In this document: positions 8,120 to 15,541 of the stretch, piece by piece | Position numbering within the stretch: the stretch's first letter is position 1 | Layout of the letters: each line of letters starts with the position of its first letter | The notes under the pieces: model-generated | Database searches by the model: none | Told to the model about the DNA's origin: nothing | Seen by the model: the letters and a program-made list of their open reading frames with translations, nothing else | Source: DASVTU01 sp036387415 | GTDB lineage: Bacteria > Acidobacteriota > Blastocatellia > Pyrinomonadales > Pyrinomonadaceae | Direction of reading: 5' to 3' | Length of the DNA: 64,000 bases | Assembly: GCA_036387415.1 (NCBI GenBank) | Contig: DASVTU010000039.1 | Location: 310,001 to 374,000 of the forward strand | Made by a program: the position numbers and the translations under genes

Positions 8120-9581
8120 CCTTGTCGGTTAATTCGTCGTAAAGCCTCGACACGTCTGCCACCAGTCGTTCGACCGAATAGTTCTGCTCGACGTAGAGCC
8201 GCCCGCGCCTTCCCAACTCGCGCCGCAAATCATCATCTTCGACCAGACGCGCCAACCCCTCCGCCAACCCTTCGGCATCGCCTGAACCGACGAGCACGCC
8301 GCGCTCGCACAGCGTGAACAACCCGCCGCCAGCGGTGGAAACTGTCTCGTTCTCAAGCGACGCCGCCGCATCGACATTCTTTCCAACGAGGTCAACGACG
8401 CCGCCGACCGCCGTCGCCAGCACTGCGCGCTCGTTCGCCATCGCTTCGATGAGCGTCAGAGGCGTCCCTTCGTTCAGCGAAGTCAGCACAACTACGTCGA
8501 GTGCTGCATAAAAGTTTTCGGGGTCGTCGCGGGTTCCGGCAAACGTCACATCGTCGTCGAGTCGCAACGCGTGCGCCTCATCTTCGAGCGCGCGTCGCAA
8601 CTGACCGTCGCCGATGACGACGAAGCGCACCGCGCGACGTCGACGTTGGCTCCCGACAGTATTCCCTTCATCAATCACATCTTCAGCGCCGCCCAGACCG
8701 AGCGCGACCGCACCGCCCACGCCATGTGCGACCGCTTCTTCCACAGCTTTCGCATCCTGCGCGTCGTCGCCCGCGCCGTAACGCTCTTTGAAACGCGCGG
8801 CGGCTTGGAGAAAGAGTTTGTGATTCTTAATCTCCGTCAGTCGCCCGACGATGCCGACGAGCAGCGTCTCGTCGTTGTCCTGTTCGCCGTCGCGTTCACT
8901 GTCGCCTTTGCTGTCGCCTTTGCTGTCGCGTTCACTGTCAATGCCGAACTCTGCGCGCGCCGCATGTCTTCTCTCGCGCCAACCCGCGAAGGCGCGTGTG
9001 TCGAGGCCGAGCGGGATGACGGCGAACTGTTCCGTGCGTCCGACGCCGAACTCGCCATGTATCTCCCGAAACTGCTGCGGGCTAATGACGACGATACGGT
9101 CGGTCGCCATGCGCGCGAGGAGTTTTTCGATGGTCAAAAAAATTCGTGTCTTGAGCGCGCCGTAGTAACTGTGAAAGACGTGCCCGTGATAAGTATGCAC
9201 GAAGCGGCACGACGCGCGCGGGCGACCCAACAGCGACATCGGCGTCAGCCAGCGATAGAGTATTCCCGCGACGCGCCCCACGGTTCCAGCCTTCGCCGTG
9301 TGCGTGTGCACGATGTCGGGTTCGACACGACGGAACAGTCGATAAAGCTTCCAGACCGTCAAGGCGTCCTTCGGTGAAATCTCGCGGCTCATCTCAGGAA
9401 TAACGAGCGGCTCGACGCCCTGCGCGGCGGCGAAGTAACTCATATCGTCTTCGCCCGGCGGAACCGTCCCGGCAACGAGCACCGACTCATGCCCCGCACG
9501 CGCCGTCGCCGCCGTCAGCCACGATACATGCCGCGCGGGGCCGCCGACGTTCAAACGCGCGATGATTCTCACAATTCGCAT
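8040..9581 (-). CDS. Glycosyltransferase, GT-B fold (GT4/GT1-like)
   Basis: At 513 residues it is longer than the usual 370-400 of the family. The N-terminal half begins MRIVRIIARLNVGGPARH, a typical GT4 opening, and contains HTHTAKAG; the C-terminal half has VGIVGRLTEIKNHKLF and the nucleotide-sugar site LTSLNEGTPLTLIEAMA. Three extra stretches explain the length: an Asp-rich insert built from four DSER/DSKG repeats around residues 215-235, a Gly/Ala/Asp-rich insert near 275-315, and a Lys/Glu-rich tail encoded by an intergenic repeat arm. The enzyme should transfer a sugar to the lipid-linked chain at the inner face of the membrane; donor and acceptor are unknown. Confidence 0.88.
   Translation of the reverse strand: MRIVRIIARLNVGGPARHVSWLTAATARAGHESVLVAGTVPPGEDDMSYFAAAQGVEPLVIPEMSREISPKDALTVWKLYRLFRRVEPDIVHTHTAKAGTVGRVAGILYRWLTPMSLLGRPRASCRFVHTYHGHVFHSYYGALKTRIFLTIEKLLARMATDRIVVISPQQFREIHGEFGVGRTEQFAVIPLGLDTRAFAGWRERRHAARAEFGIDSERDSKGDSKGDSERDGEQDNDETLLVGIVGRLTEIKNHKLFLQAAARFKERYGAGDDAQDAKAVEEAVAHGVGGAVALGLGGAEDVIDEGNTVGSQRRRRAVRFVVIGDGQLRRALEDEAHALRLDDDVTFAGTRDDPENFYAALDVVVLTSLNEGTPLTLIEAMANERAVLATAVGGVVDLVGKNVDAAASLENETVSTAGGGLFTLCERGVLVGSGDAEGLAEGLARLVEDDDLRRELGRRGRLYVEQNYSVERLVADVSRLYDELTDKEKGKIKNEKMETGKWLKDKKERTSPF
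8889..8936 (-). repeat. Four 12-base tandem units inside a glycosyltransferase gene
   Basis: Four units in a row read GTCGCGTTCACT, GTCGCCTTTGCT, GTCGCCTTTGCT, GTCGCGTTCACT on the plus strand. In frame on the minus strand they encode alternating D-S-E-R and D-S-K-G tetrapeptides. Copy number could vary by slippage without a frameshift. Confidence 0.9.
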
Positions 9582-9584
9582 AAA

Positions 9585-9737
9585 GCAGTAGACAGTAGCC
9601 AGTAGTCAGGAGCTAGCAGAAACGCGTTCGACATTTGCTTCTTGAGAGTTAAATTCAATTCTTGACAGCCAATTGAAGAAACATCCGACTCATCAGAGTC
9701 TCCGAGCAGTTCTTCTACTGACTACTGGCTACTGCTT
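9585..9737. repeat. Class A inverted tandem-unit element (A2)
   Basis: Left arm from 9585 (GCAGTAGACAGTAGCCAG) and right arm 9713-9737 (CTACTGACTACTGGCTACTG) are imperfect reverse complements around a core of about 90 bases. The right arm ends two bases before the stop codon of the cupin gene at 9739. Confidence 0.8.
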
Positions 9738-9738
9738 C

Positions 9739-10245
9739 TCAGTCGTCCAATCTAAAGACCGTCTCCGGGTCGTCTTCGTGTCGGATTTCGTCGATTGCTT
9801 TGGCGCGTTTGTGACCCATGAAGAGGCGGTTGGGAAAGTTGATGACGATGCCGGGCGCGTCGCCGACGTTGCGATATGCATGGACGACTCCGGGAGGGAC
9901 GAGCACGGATTTCGGGTCGTCTTCGCCGAGGGTAAAGGTCTGGACGTGGCCGTAAGTTTCGGAGTCGGGGCGGTTGTCCCAGAGTCGCAGTTTGAAATTC
10001 GAGGGGCCGATGAAACAGAAGAAGTCGGCCTGTTCGACGTGCTCATGCGGACCGCGATTGACATGGGGCAGCGACATCGAAATGTAAGACATTTGCGGAT
10101 AAAACTCTTCCGGTAGTTCGTCATGACGGAAAAGTTCGGACAACCAACCGCGCTTGTCCTGATACTTTCGTAAATCGCGCACGACGACGCCCTCTATCTC
10201 GCCCTCGGTAAACTTATCAACGAGCATTTCCGGCTTTGGCTGCAT
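9739..10245 (-). CDS. dTDP-4-dehydrorhamnose 3,5-epimerase-like cupin protein
   Basis: The 168-residue product has the length and beta-rich pattern of the RmlC cupin family: RGPHEHVEQADFF around residues 65-78 and VPPGVVHAYRNVG around 116-128. It lacks the canonical LRG-H-Q active-site sequence, which is present in the second rmlC-like gene at 42686. This copy is therefore more likely a divergent sugar-nucleotide isomerase or epimerase. It overlaps the 3' end of rmlA by 29 bases; a GGAG seven bases before the ATG at 10245 supports this start. Confidence 0.75.
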   Translation of the reverse strand: MQPKPEMLVDKFTEGEIEGVVVRDLRKYQDKRGWLSELFRHDELPEEFYPQMSYISMSLPHVNRGPHEHVEQADFFCFIGPSNFKLRLWDNRPDSETYGHVQTFTLGEDDPKSVLVPPGVVHAYRNVGDAPGIVINFPNRLFMGHKRAKAIDEIRHEDDPETVFRLDD

Positions 10246-10981
10246 CCTTCAACTCCATTTTGTTGGCTCCTGTCTCGGCCACCAGATTCGACGCATGCAA
10301 GAGGCTCTCGAAGGTTCCGGCGTCCGTCCACCAGCCGTCGAGTTCGTCCCAGGTCATCTCGTCGCGCTCGATGTAAGCATTGTTGACATCGGTGATTTCG
10401 AGTTCGCCGCGTCCCGAAGGTTTGAGCGTGCGGATGATTTCAAAGACGCTCGCGTCGTACATGTAAATGCCGATAACCGCATACTCCGACTTCGGCACGG
10501 CAGGCTTCTCTTCGATACGCAGGACGCGGCGACCGTCGATTTCCGGCACGCCGAAACGTTGCGGGTCGGCGACTTTCTTCAAGAGGATTTTCGCGCCGCC
10601 GCCCTGATGTCGATACGCGCGCACGGCTCTGACGATGTTGCCTTCGATGATGTTGTCGCCGAGCACGATGCAGATGGGTTCGCCCGCCGCGAAGTGTTCG
10701 GCGAGTGAGAGCGCATCGGCGATGCCACCTTCGCCTTCCTGATACGTGTAGTTGAGATGCTTGAGGCCGAAATCTTTTCCGTTCTTCAGCAACTTCAAAA
10801 AGTCGCCCGCCGAGTTGCCGCCCGTGACGACCATGATGTCCTTGATTCCCGCGTTGACGAGCGTTTGAATCGGGTAATAAATCATCGGCTTGTCATAGAC
10901 GGGCAGCAAGTGCTTATTCGTCACCGCCGTCAGCGGCCTCAGACGCGTCCCCAACCCGCCAGCTAATACGACACCTTTCAT
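10217..10981 (-). CDS. rmlA: Glucose-1-phosphate thymidylyltransferase, short form
   Basis: The 254-residue enzyme makes dTDP-glucose from dTTP and glucose 1-phosphate, the first step to dTDP-rhamnose. It opens with the nucleotidyltransferase motif VLAGGLGTRLRPLT, followed by NKHLLPVYDKPMIYYPI; later come GDNIIEG and GWWTDAGTFESLL. It is shorter than the usual 290 residues and lacks the C-terminal extension of E. coli RmlA, like the archaeal and Gram-positive short forms. A TGGAGG ends six bases before the ATG at 10981, so the longer frame to 10987 is not needed. The other rhamnose genes are 20-32 kb away. Confidence 0.92.
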   Translation of the reverse strand: MKGVVLAGGLGTRLRPLTAVTNKHLLPVYDKPMIYYPIQTLVNAGIKDIMVVTGGNSAGDFLKLLKNGKDFGLKHLNYTYQEGEGGIADALSLAEHFAAGEPICIVLGDNIIEGNIVRAVRAYRHQGGGAKILLKKVADPQRFGVPEIDGRRVLRIEEKPAVPKSEYAVIGIYMYDASVFEIIRTLKPSGRGELEITDVNNAYIERDEMTWDELDGWWTDAGTFESLLHASNLVAETGANKMELKDAAKAGNAR

Positions 10982-10996
10982 GCACAACCTCCAAAA

Positions 10997-11070
10997 GGTA
11001 AATGGTAAATAGTGAATGGTAAATGGAAACTGCTTTTATCCATTTACCATTTACCATTTGCTATTCACTA
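10997..11070. repeat. Class C inverted tandem-unit element
   Basis: The left arm is GTAAATGGTAAATAGTGAAT (10998 on) and the right arm (11039-11069) is its near-exact reverse complement with units CATTTACCATTTACCATTTG. The loop is about 12 bases. The TAG stop codon of asnB lies inside the right arm. Confidence 0.9.
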
Positions 11071-12954
11071 ATCTATGAATCTTTCAAACCATAACTCAAG
11101 CATCAAGAGCGTCCAGAGTTGATGCGAGTAGTCGCGGCGGCTCGCGGTGTGGTCTTCGACGAGACGTTTGACGGTCGCAGGTTTGAAGAGACCGCGACCG
11201 AGCGACTTTTCCGAAAGCAACGTCTGTTGCAGAAACGCGCGCATTTCGCCGCGAAACCAGTGGCCGATGGGGACGCCGAAGCCCATCTTGCTCCGCTTCA
11301 AATTCTCTGCGGGCAGGAGTTTTTTCAGGATTTGCTTCAAGAGATACTTGGTCGTGCGCCCGCGTAGTTTGAGTTGTTCCGGCAGACTCGCGGCGAATTC
11401 GATGACGTGATGGTCAAGAAACGGCGAACGCGCTTCGAGCGAGACGGCCATGCTCGCAATATCGACTTTGACGAGCAGGTCGTTGGGCAAATAGGTCATC
11501 GTGTCGGCCAGCAGCGCCGCATCAACCACGCCCGCGCCGTTGGCACGCGCAAACCACGGCGAGAGGAAATCCGCCGCGCGATGCTCCTGCATCTGTGCGT
11601 AAAACTCATCCGTGTACAAATCCTCTTTAGCTTCGGCGTCGAAGACGCTGACCCAACGCAGATAACGCTCGACGGGCGGCAGCGACGCGGCATGAACGAA
11701 ACGCTTGAGGCTTCGCACGCGGCTGCGACGCAGTTCCGAGGCGGGCAGCAGCGCCACCGCCGGTTCGATGAGCGCGCCGCGCACGGCACCGGGCATCCGG
11801 TGGTAGGTTTCTGCGAGGCGCATGGCGGCGTAGCGTTCGTATCCGGCGAAACACTCGTCGCCGCCGTCGCCGTTGAGAGCGACGGTGACGTGCCTGCGCG
11901 TCTCGCGCGCGACGTAGTAGGTCGGAATCGCAGACGAATCGGCGTATGGTTCGCCGTAGTGTTGGACGAGCGTGGGCAGCACTTCCATCGCGTCGGGGCG
12001 GACGATGAATTCGTGATGCTCCGCGCCGACGTGTTCCGCGACGCGCCGCGCGTGATGGAGTTCGCTAAAGTCCTGTTCCTCGAAACCGATGGAGAAGGTC
12101 TTGACGGGCTTGGAACTCGCCTCGCTCATCAGGGCGACGACCGCGCTCGAATCGACGCCGCCAGACAGAAACGCACCAAGCGGCACTTCCGACATCAGAC
12201 GCACGCGCACCGCATCGCGCAGCAACTCGACGGCACGCTCGCCCGCTTCCTCCTCCGTCCACTTCTCTTTCCGGTTGAAATCAGGCATCCAGTAGCGTTC
12301 GATGTGAATTTCGCCGTCGCGCGTGTAGCGCAAAGAGTGGCCGGGTTCGAGTTTGCGTATAGCGCGATAGGCCGTGAGCGGCGCGGGTACGCACATGAAG
12401 GAGAGATAGTAATGAATCGCTTCGGGCTGGATGTCGCGGCTGACGCCGGGATGTTGGAGCAGGGCTTGAAACTCGGAGCCGAAGACGAATTCGCCCGAAG
12501 GCGTCCGCGCGTAGAGCAGAGGCTTTTTGCCAACACGGTCGCGCGCGAGAAAGAGTTCCTGCTTCGCTTCGTCCCAGATGGCGAAGGCAAACATGCCGCG
12601 CAGGTGTTTAGGACAGTCTGCGCCGTAGCGGTCGTAGGCGTGGATGATGGCCTCGGTGTCGCAGTTGGTGTGAAACTTGTGACCGAGCTTTTCCAGTTTT
12701 TCGCGGAGTTCGAGGTAGTTGTAGATTTCGCCGTTGAAGACAATCCACGCCGTGCGGTCTTGATTGTGGATGGGCTGCTGGCCGCCTTTGAGGTCGATGA
12801 TGGCAAGACGACGCATCGCCATGCCAACCGACGGGCGTTGATAAAATCCGTCTTCGTCGGGACCGCGGTGATGAATCGCTTCGCACATGCGTGCGAGCGT
12901 CGCAGGGTCAACCGAGTGTTCGTCGTGCCGGACGATGCCTACAATTCCGCACAT
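11068..12954 (-). CDS. asnB: Asparagine synthase (glutamine-hydrolysing)
   Basis: At 628 residues it has normal length for the family. It starts MCGIVGIV, so Cys2 becomes the N-terminal nucleophile of the class II glutaminase domain (RRLAIID and FNGEIYNY follow). The synthetase domain has the ATP pyrophosphatase loop LSGGVDSSAVVAL and LNGDGGDECFAGY. AsnB-type enzymes are common in surface-polysaccharide clusters, where some transfer the amide to a sugar acid rather than to aspartate, so the substrate here is open. The ATG begins one base after the stop of the upstream membrane-protein gene, and the stop codon is inside a repeat arm. Confidence 0.92.
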   Translation of the reverse strand: MCGIVGIVRHDEHSVDPATLARMCEAIHHRGPDEDGFYQRPSVGMAMRRLAIIDLKGGQQPIHNQDRTAWIVFNGEIYNYLELREKLEKLGHKFHTNCDTEAIIHAYDRYGADCPKHLRGMFAFAIWDEAKQELFLARDRVGKKPLLYARTPSGEFVFGSEFQALLQHPGVSRDIQPEAIHYYLSFMCVPAPLTAYRAIRKLEPGHSLRYTRDGEIHIERYWMPDFNRKEKWTEEEAGERAVELLRDAVRVRLMSEVPLGAFLSGGVDSSAVVALMSEASSKPVKTFSIGFEEQDFSELHHARRVAEHVGAEHHEFIVRPDAMEVLPTLVQHYGEPYADSSAIPTYYVARETRRHVTVALNGDGGDECFAGYERYAAMRLAETYHRMPGAVRGALIEPAVALLPASELRRSRVRSLKRFVHAASLPPVERYLRWVSVFDAEAKEDLYTDEFYAQMQEHRAADFLSPWFARANGAGVVDAALLADTMTYLPNDLLVKVDIASMAVSLEARSPFLDHHVIEFAASLPEQLKLRGRTTKYLLKQILKKLLPAENLKRSKMGFGVPIGHWFRGEMRAFLQQTLLSEKSLGRGLFKPATVKRLVEDHTASRRDYSHQLWTLLMLELWFERFID

Positions 12955-12955
12955 T

Positions 12956-14353
12956 TCAAAAGCCTATCTTTTCCGAGATACGGTTGGCAATGGCTTCCCA
13001 TTCTCTCTGTTGTTTGCGTCGCGCCGCCGCACTCGCCGCCTGCAATTGCGTTCGCCGCTTGGAGATTATTGCGCGTTGCTTGATGTCTTCCTGCTTCTCA
13101 CGCAAGAGCACATAGCCGACGGCGACGAACATGAAGAAAAAAACCAGAAGTTGCGAACGTTGCCTGTAGGCCGTTCCCACGTTGCCCTGAAACACCGAAT
13201 ACGCCAACGTCAACATGCTCGTAAACACTAAAATCGGCAACGCCTGCCGGAGTCGATACTTCAAGGTGAACCACAAGCCCATCACAAGGAGAGGGAAACT
13301 AGCCCACCAGAGCAGCATTTCGGGCAGCGTGATGGATTGCCTGAGCGATGCTAGTTGCCACGGAAACGGCGCGAATAGCAGGTAGAGTAGTCCGACCGGA
13401 ATCGTACTTATCGCGCCGGAGGTAGTGGACACGTCTACGTCTTTGCCGAAGCCGGTCTTCGCCGAGTTTGCCAAATCGGCGCGGGAAGTTTGGAGAGCTT
13501 CGAGATTTCCGTACATTTCGAGTTGGCGCGGAATCGTACGCAGCACGCCCAGATACAGGAGTGCGACGCCCACCACGATGATGACGATAAACTGGCTGAC
13601 GAGACCCTGCGTGGTCAATCTCTTCATGCCGATAATCAGCGCGCCGCCCACCGCCACCACAATCATGTAGAAAACATAAAAGCGTAAGCTCAGAATACCG
13701 AGCAGCGCAAACCCCAACACGATGACGTATTTGACGCTCAGCCTTTCTCCGAGTTTCAGTGTTGCCAGAATCGCGAGCGCGAGCAGAAAGACCATCGGCC
13801 CGTCCTTCAACCCCTGCGACGACCACAGCACCAGACTCGGATAAAAGGTAATGAGCAGGGCTGTGCTGCTCGCCACGCGAGAGTTGTGGAAGATGTGTTT
13901 GGCGCAGAGAAAAATAATCGGCGCGGTGGCTGCGCCCAAGACCGCGTTGATGAATTGCACGGCCAGCATGTTGCGTCCAACCAGCGTATAGACGCTCGCC
14001 ACCATGTAAATCATGCCCCAACCGGATTCGTGACTTTCTAAATTTTCAAAGGTTCCGCTCTGCCATCCGCGCGCCACGATGTCGCCGAGAAAGTCGTAGG
14101 TGAACGCGTCGCCGCCGAAGAACTCCTGCGCGTTCATGTAGAAGATGCCCGTGCCGACCAACATGCGAACGAGTAGCCCGGCGGTGAAAATCTGCAACAG
14201 AAACTTCCCGTCCTCTTTATTCCGCAGAATGACGTAGCCCGCGACGAGCGACGCCACAAGGCACAACAATATCGCCGCCGGGCCGTAGTCGGGCACCAGC
14301 AAGGCGACACAGATGCCGAGTAAGAGAGACGCAGCGGTCAGTAAAGCGTTCAT
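12956..14353 (-). CDS. GT-C-like polytopic membrane protein, paralogue 1
   Basis: About 465 residues with roughly ten hydrophobic segments. FFGGDAFTYDFLG, just after the second segment, resembles the acidic first-loop motif of family-39-like GT-C glycosyltransferases, and LWSSQGLKDGP recurs further on. It is a close paralogue of the 600-residue product at 15542-17344; the segment from IPVGLLYLL to RQRSQLLVF is almost identical in both, at DNA level too. This copy ends with a basic coiled tail and lacks the C-terminal extension of its partner. I chose the ATG at 14353 because the paralogue starts with the same MNA. A polymerase or sugar transferase using a polyprenyl-linked substrate is the likely role. 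Confidence 0.7.
   Translation of the reverse strand: MNALLTAASLLLGICVALLVPDYGPAAILLCLVASLVAGYVILRNKEDGKFLLQIFTAGLLVRMLVGTGIFYMNAQEFFGGDAFTYDFLGDIVARGWQSGTFENLESHESGWGMIYMVASVYTLVGRNMLAVQFINAVLGAATAPIIFLCAKHIFHNSRVASSTALLITFYPSLVLWSSQGLKDGPMVFLLALAILATLKLGERLSVKYVIVLGFALLGILSLRFYVFYMIVVAVGGALIIGMKRLTTQGLVSQFIVIIVVGVALLYLGVLRTIPRQLEMYGNLEALQTSRADLANSAKTGFGKDVDVSTTSGAISTIPVGLLYLLFAPFPWQLASLRQSITLPEMLLWWASFPLLVMGLWFTLKYRLRQALPILVFTSMLTLAYSVFQGNVGTAYRQRSQLLVFFFMFVAVGYVLLREKQEDIKQRAIISKRRTQLQAASAAARRKQQREWEAIANRISEKIGF
13155..13460. repeat. Near-identical DNA block shared by the two GT-C-like paralogues, copy 1
   Basis: This stretch matches 16128-16433 with only scattered differences, at a constant offset of 2973 bases, while the flanking parts of the two genes differ much more. 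The longest identical runs are around 13258-13345 and 13417-13455. The pattern suggests gene conversion between tandem duplicates. Confidence 0.85.
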
Positions 14354-14578
14354 AAACTCGTATCGAAAATGCACGGCCTGCACTCGCCGCCACCGTAAGG
14401 AAACCTGGCGCGCGGACGACGCATGGCCGAAACATCAAATAACATAAAACACCGTGGGGGCGTCTCTCAAACCACTCTGGTCGAACAGGGGAAACTCGTC
14501 GGCGGCCAGTCTACTCGTCGCTGCTCGCTTGCTGGCTCGCTCTCCGTCGAAAACTCTGCGAGGCCGCGCGCCGTCCGT

Positions 14579-15475
14579 TCAGGACGTTTGCGTGCGCCGT
14601 GAATTGTAAGCATGGAGCGCGTGCTGTTTGAAAACCTCGTCGCGCAGCGAAGGCCAGCATCGCTCGAAATCCGCTTCCGTCGCCGCCGGATGCGTCATGA
14701 AGGCCGCGCGCACCACCTCGCGCATATCTTCGCAGGCTTCCACCTTCGTCTGTTCGAGGGCTTGCTCAATCGCGCGCTGCTTCTGCGCTTCCACCACTCC
14801 GGCTTCATGCTCCAACTCGTTTTGCCGTATCTGTTGTACCTGTTGGCCGATGGTTTGATTGGTTGTCGGCTGGTCGATAGTTTGCTTCATCGTCTTCGGT
14901 TCGCTGGTTTGCCTGGTCGTTTCGCGCGTACGGCGCGTGTCGGTTGAGTTTCCGTTGCCCTCGTTTGTCGTTGTGGTCGTCGGCGTCGTGTGATTCGTCT
15001 GTCGCGTTTCCGTGTTCAACTTCGTCGCACGTTCCGGCCTCGGTGACGACGACGAGCCCGCCAGCCGTCCTCCCACCAGAGCGAGCGGCAGAGGAAACAG
15101 CAACGACGCGGGCACCAGCCACGCCGCCGCGCCATCAGGCATCAACGACACGAACAAGATACCCGCAAACAAAGCGAGAAAGCCAATCGGCAGAGCGAGT
15201 TTGCGTGTGACCGACGGCGCGGCACGCACGGCGACGTAGCCGCCGAAGACCGCCACCGGCACGCCGATGTCGAGACAAATCAAGAGGAAACGCGGCGAGC
15301 CGAGCACGCCCCACAATTCTCCTGCAATCACCGACGCATCTACCCCGTCGCCCTGTGCGCCATACTCATGCACGCCCGTTGCCGAAACGACCGCCAACAG
15401 CACTACCACGCCCGCCAAGTAAGCCAACAGACCGATGAACGAGGCTTTGATGTTCCATCTCCCTCTGGCGTCCAT
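14579..15475 (-). CDS. Small membrane protein with Thr/Asn-rich linker and a C-terminal segment shared with its neighbour
   Basis: About 298 residues of unknown function. Four hydrophobic segments fill residues 10-155, followed by a low-complexity linker rich in Thr, Asn, Arg and Gln (about 155-220), then a charged helical region (QQVQQIRQNELEHEAGVVEA). Near the C-terminus the 25-residue stretch starting MTHPAATEADFERCWPSLRD is identical to one in the product of 15542-17344. A GGAG nine bases before the ATG at 15475 favours that start over the one at 15484. It lies between two paralogous membrane proteins and probably works with them; nothing points to an enzymatic activity. Confidence 0.65.
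   Translation of the reverse strand: MDARGRWNIKASFIGLLAYLAGVVVLLAVVSATGVHEYGAQGDGVDASVIAGELWGVLGSPRFLLICLDIGVPVAVFGGYVAVRAAPSVTRKLALPIGFLALFAGILFVSLMPDGAAAWLVPASLLFPLPLALVGGRLAGSSSSPRPERATKLNTETRQTNHTTPTTTTTNEGNGNSTDTRRTRETTRQTSEPKTMKQTIDQPTTNQTIGQQVQQIRQNELEHEAGVVEAQKQRAIEQALEQTKVEACEDMREVVRAAFMTHPAATEADFERCWPSLRDEVFKQHALHAYNSRRTQTS
14622..14698. repeat. 77-base perfect direct repeat, copy 1
   Basis: The 77 bases are identical to 15714-15790. They encode the shared C-terminal peptide (FMTHPAATEADFERCWPSLR and the following few residues) in two adjacent genes. Confidence 0.95.
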
Positions 15476-15541
15476 GATGCTCATCTCCGCTCAACCGGAC
15501 GCGAGACGCGGCAAGCCAAAGAATCAGGGAAGCTATCGAGT

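Noticed and set aside
9739..10245. Canonical RmlC assignment for the cupin gene
   Set aside because: The LRG-H-Q active-site sequence is missing; the complete version is at 42686, so only a family-level name was given.
11374..13083. 569-codon open frame on the plus strand opposite asnB
   Set aside because: It is the antisense shadow of a clearly recognised asparagine synthase gene; high GC leaves long open frames on the other strand. The Arg/Asp/Val-rich translation has no family features.
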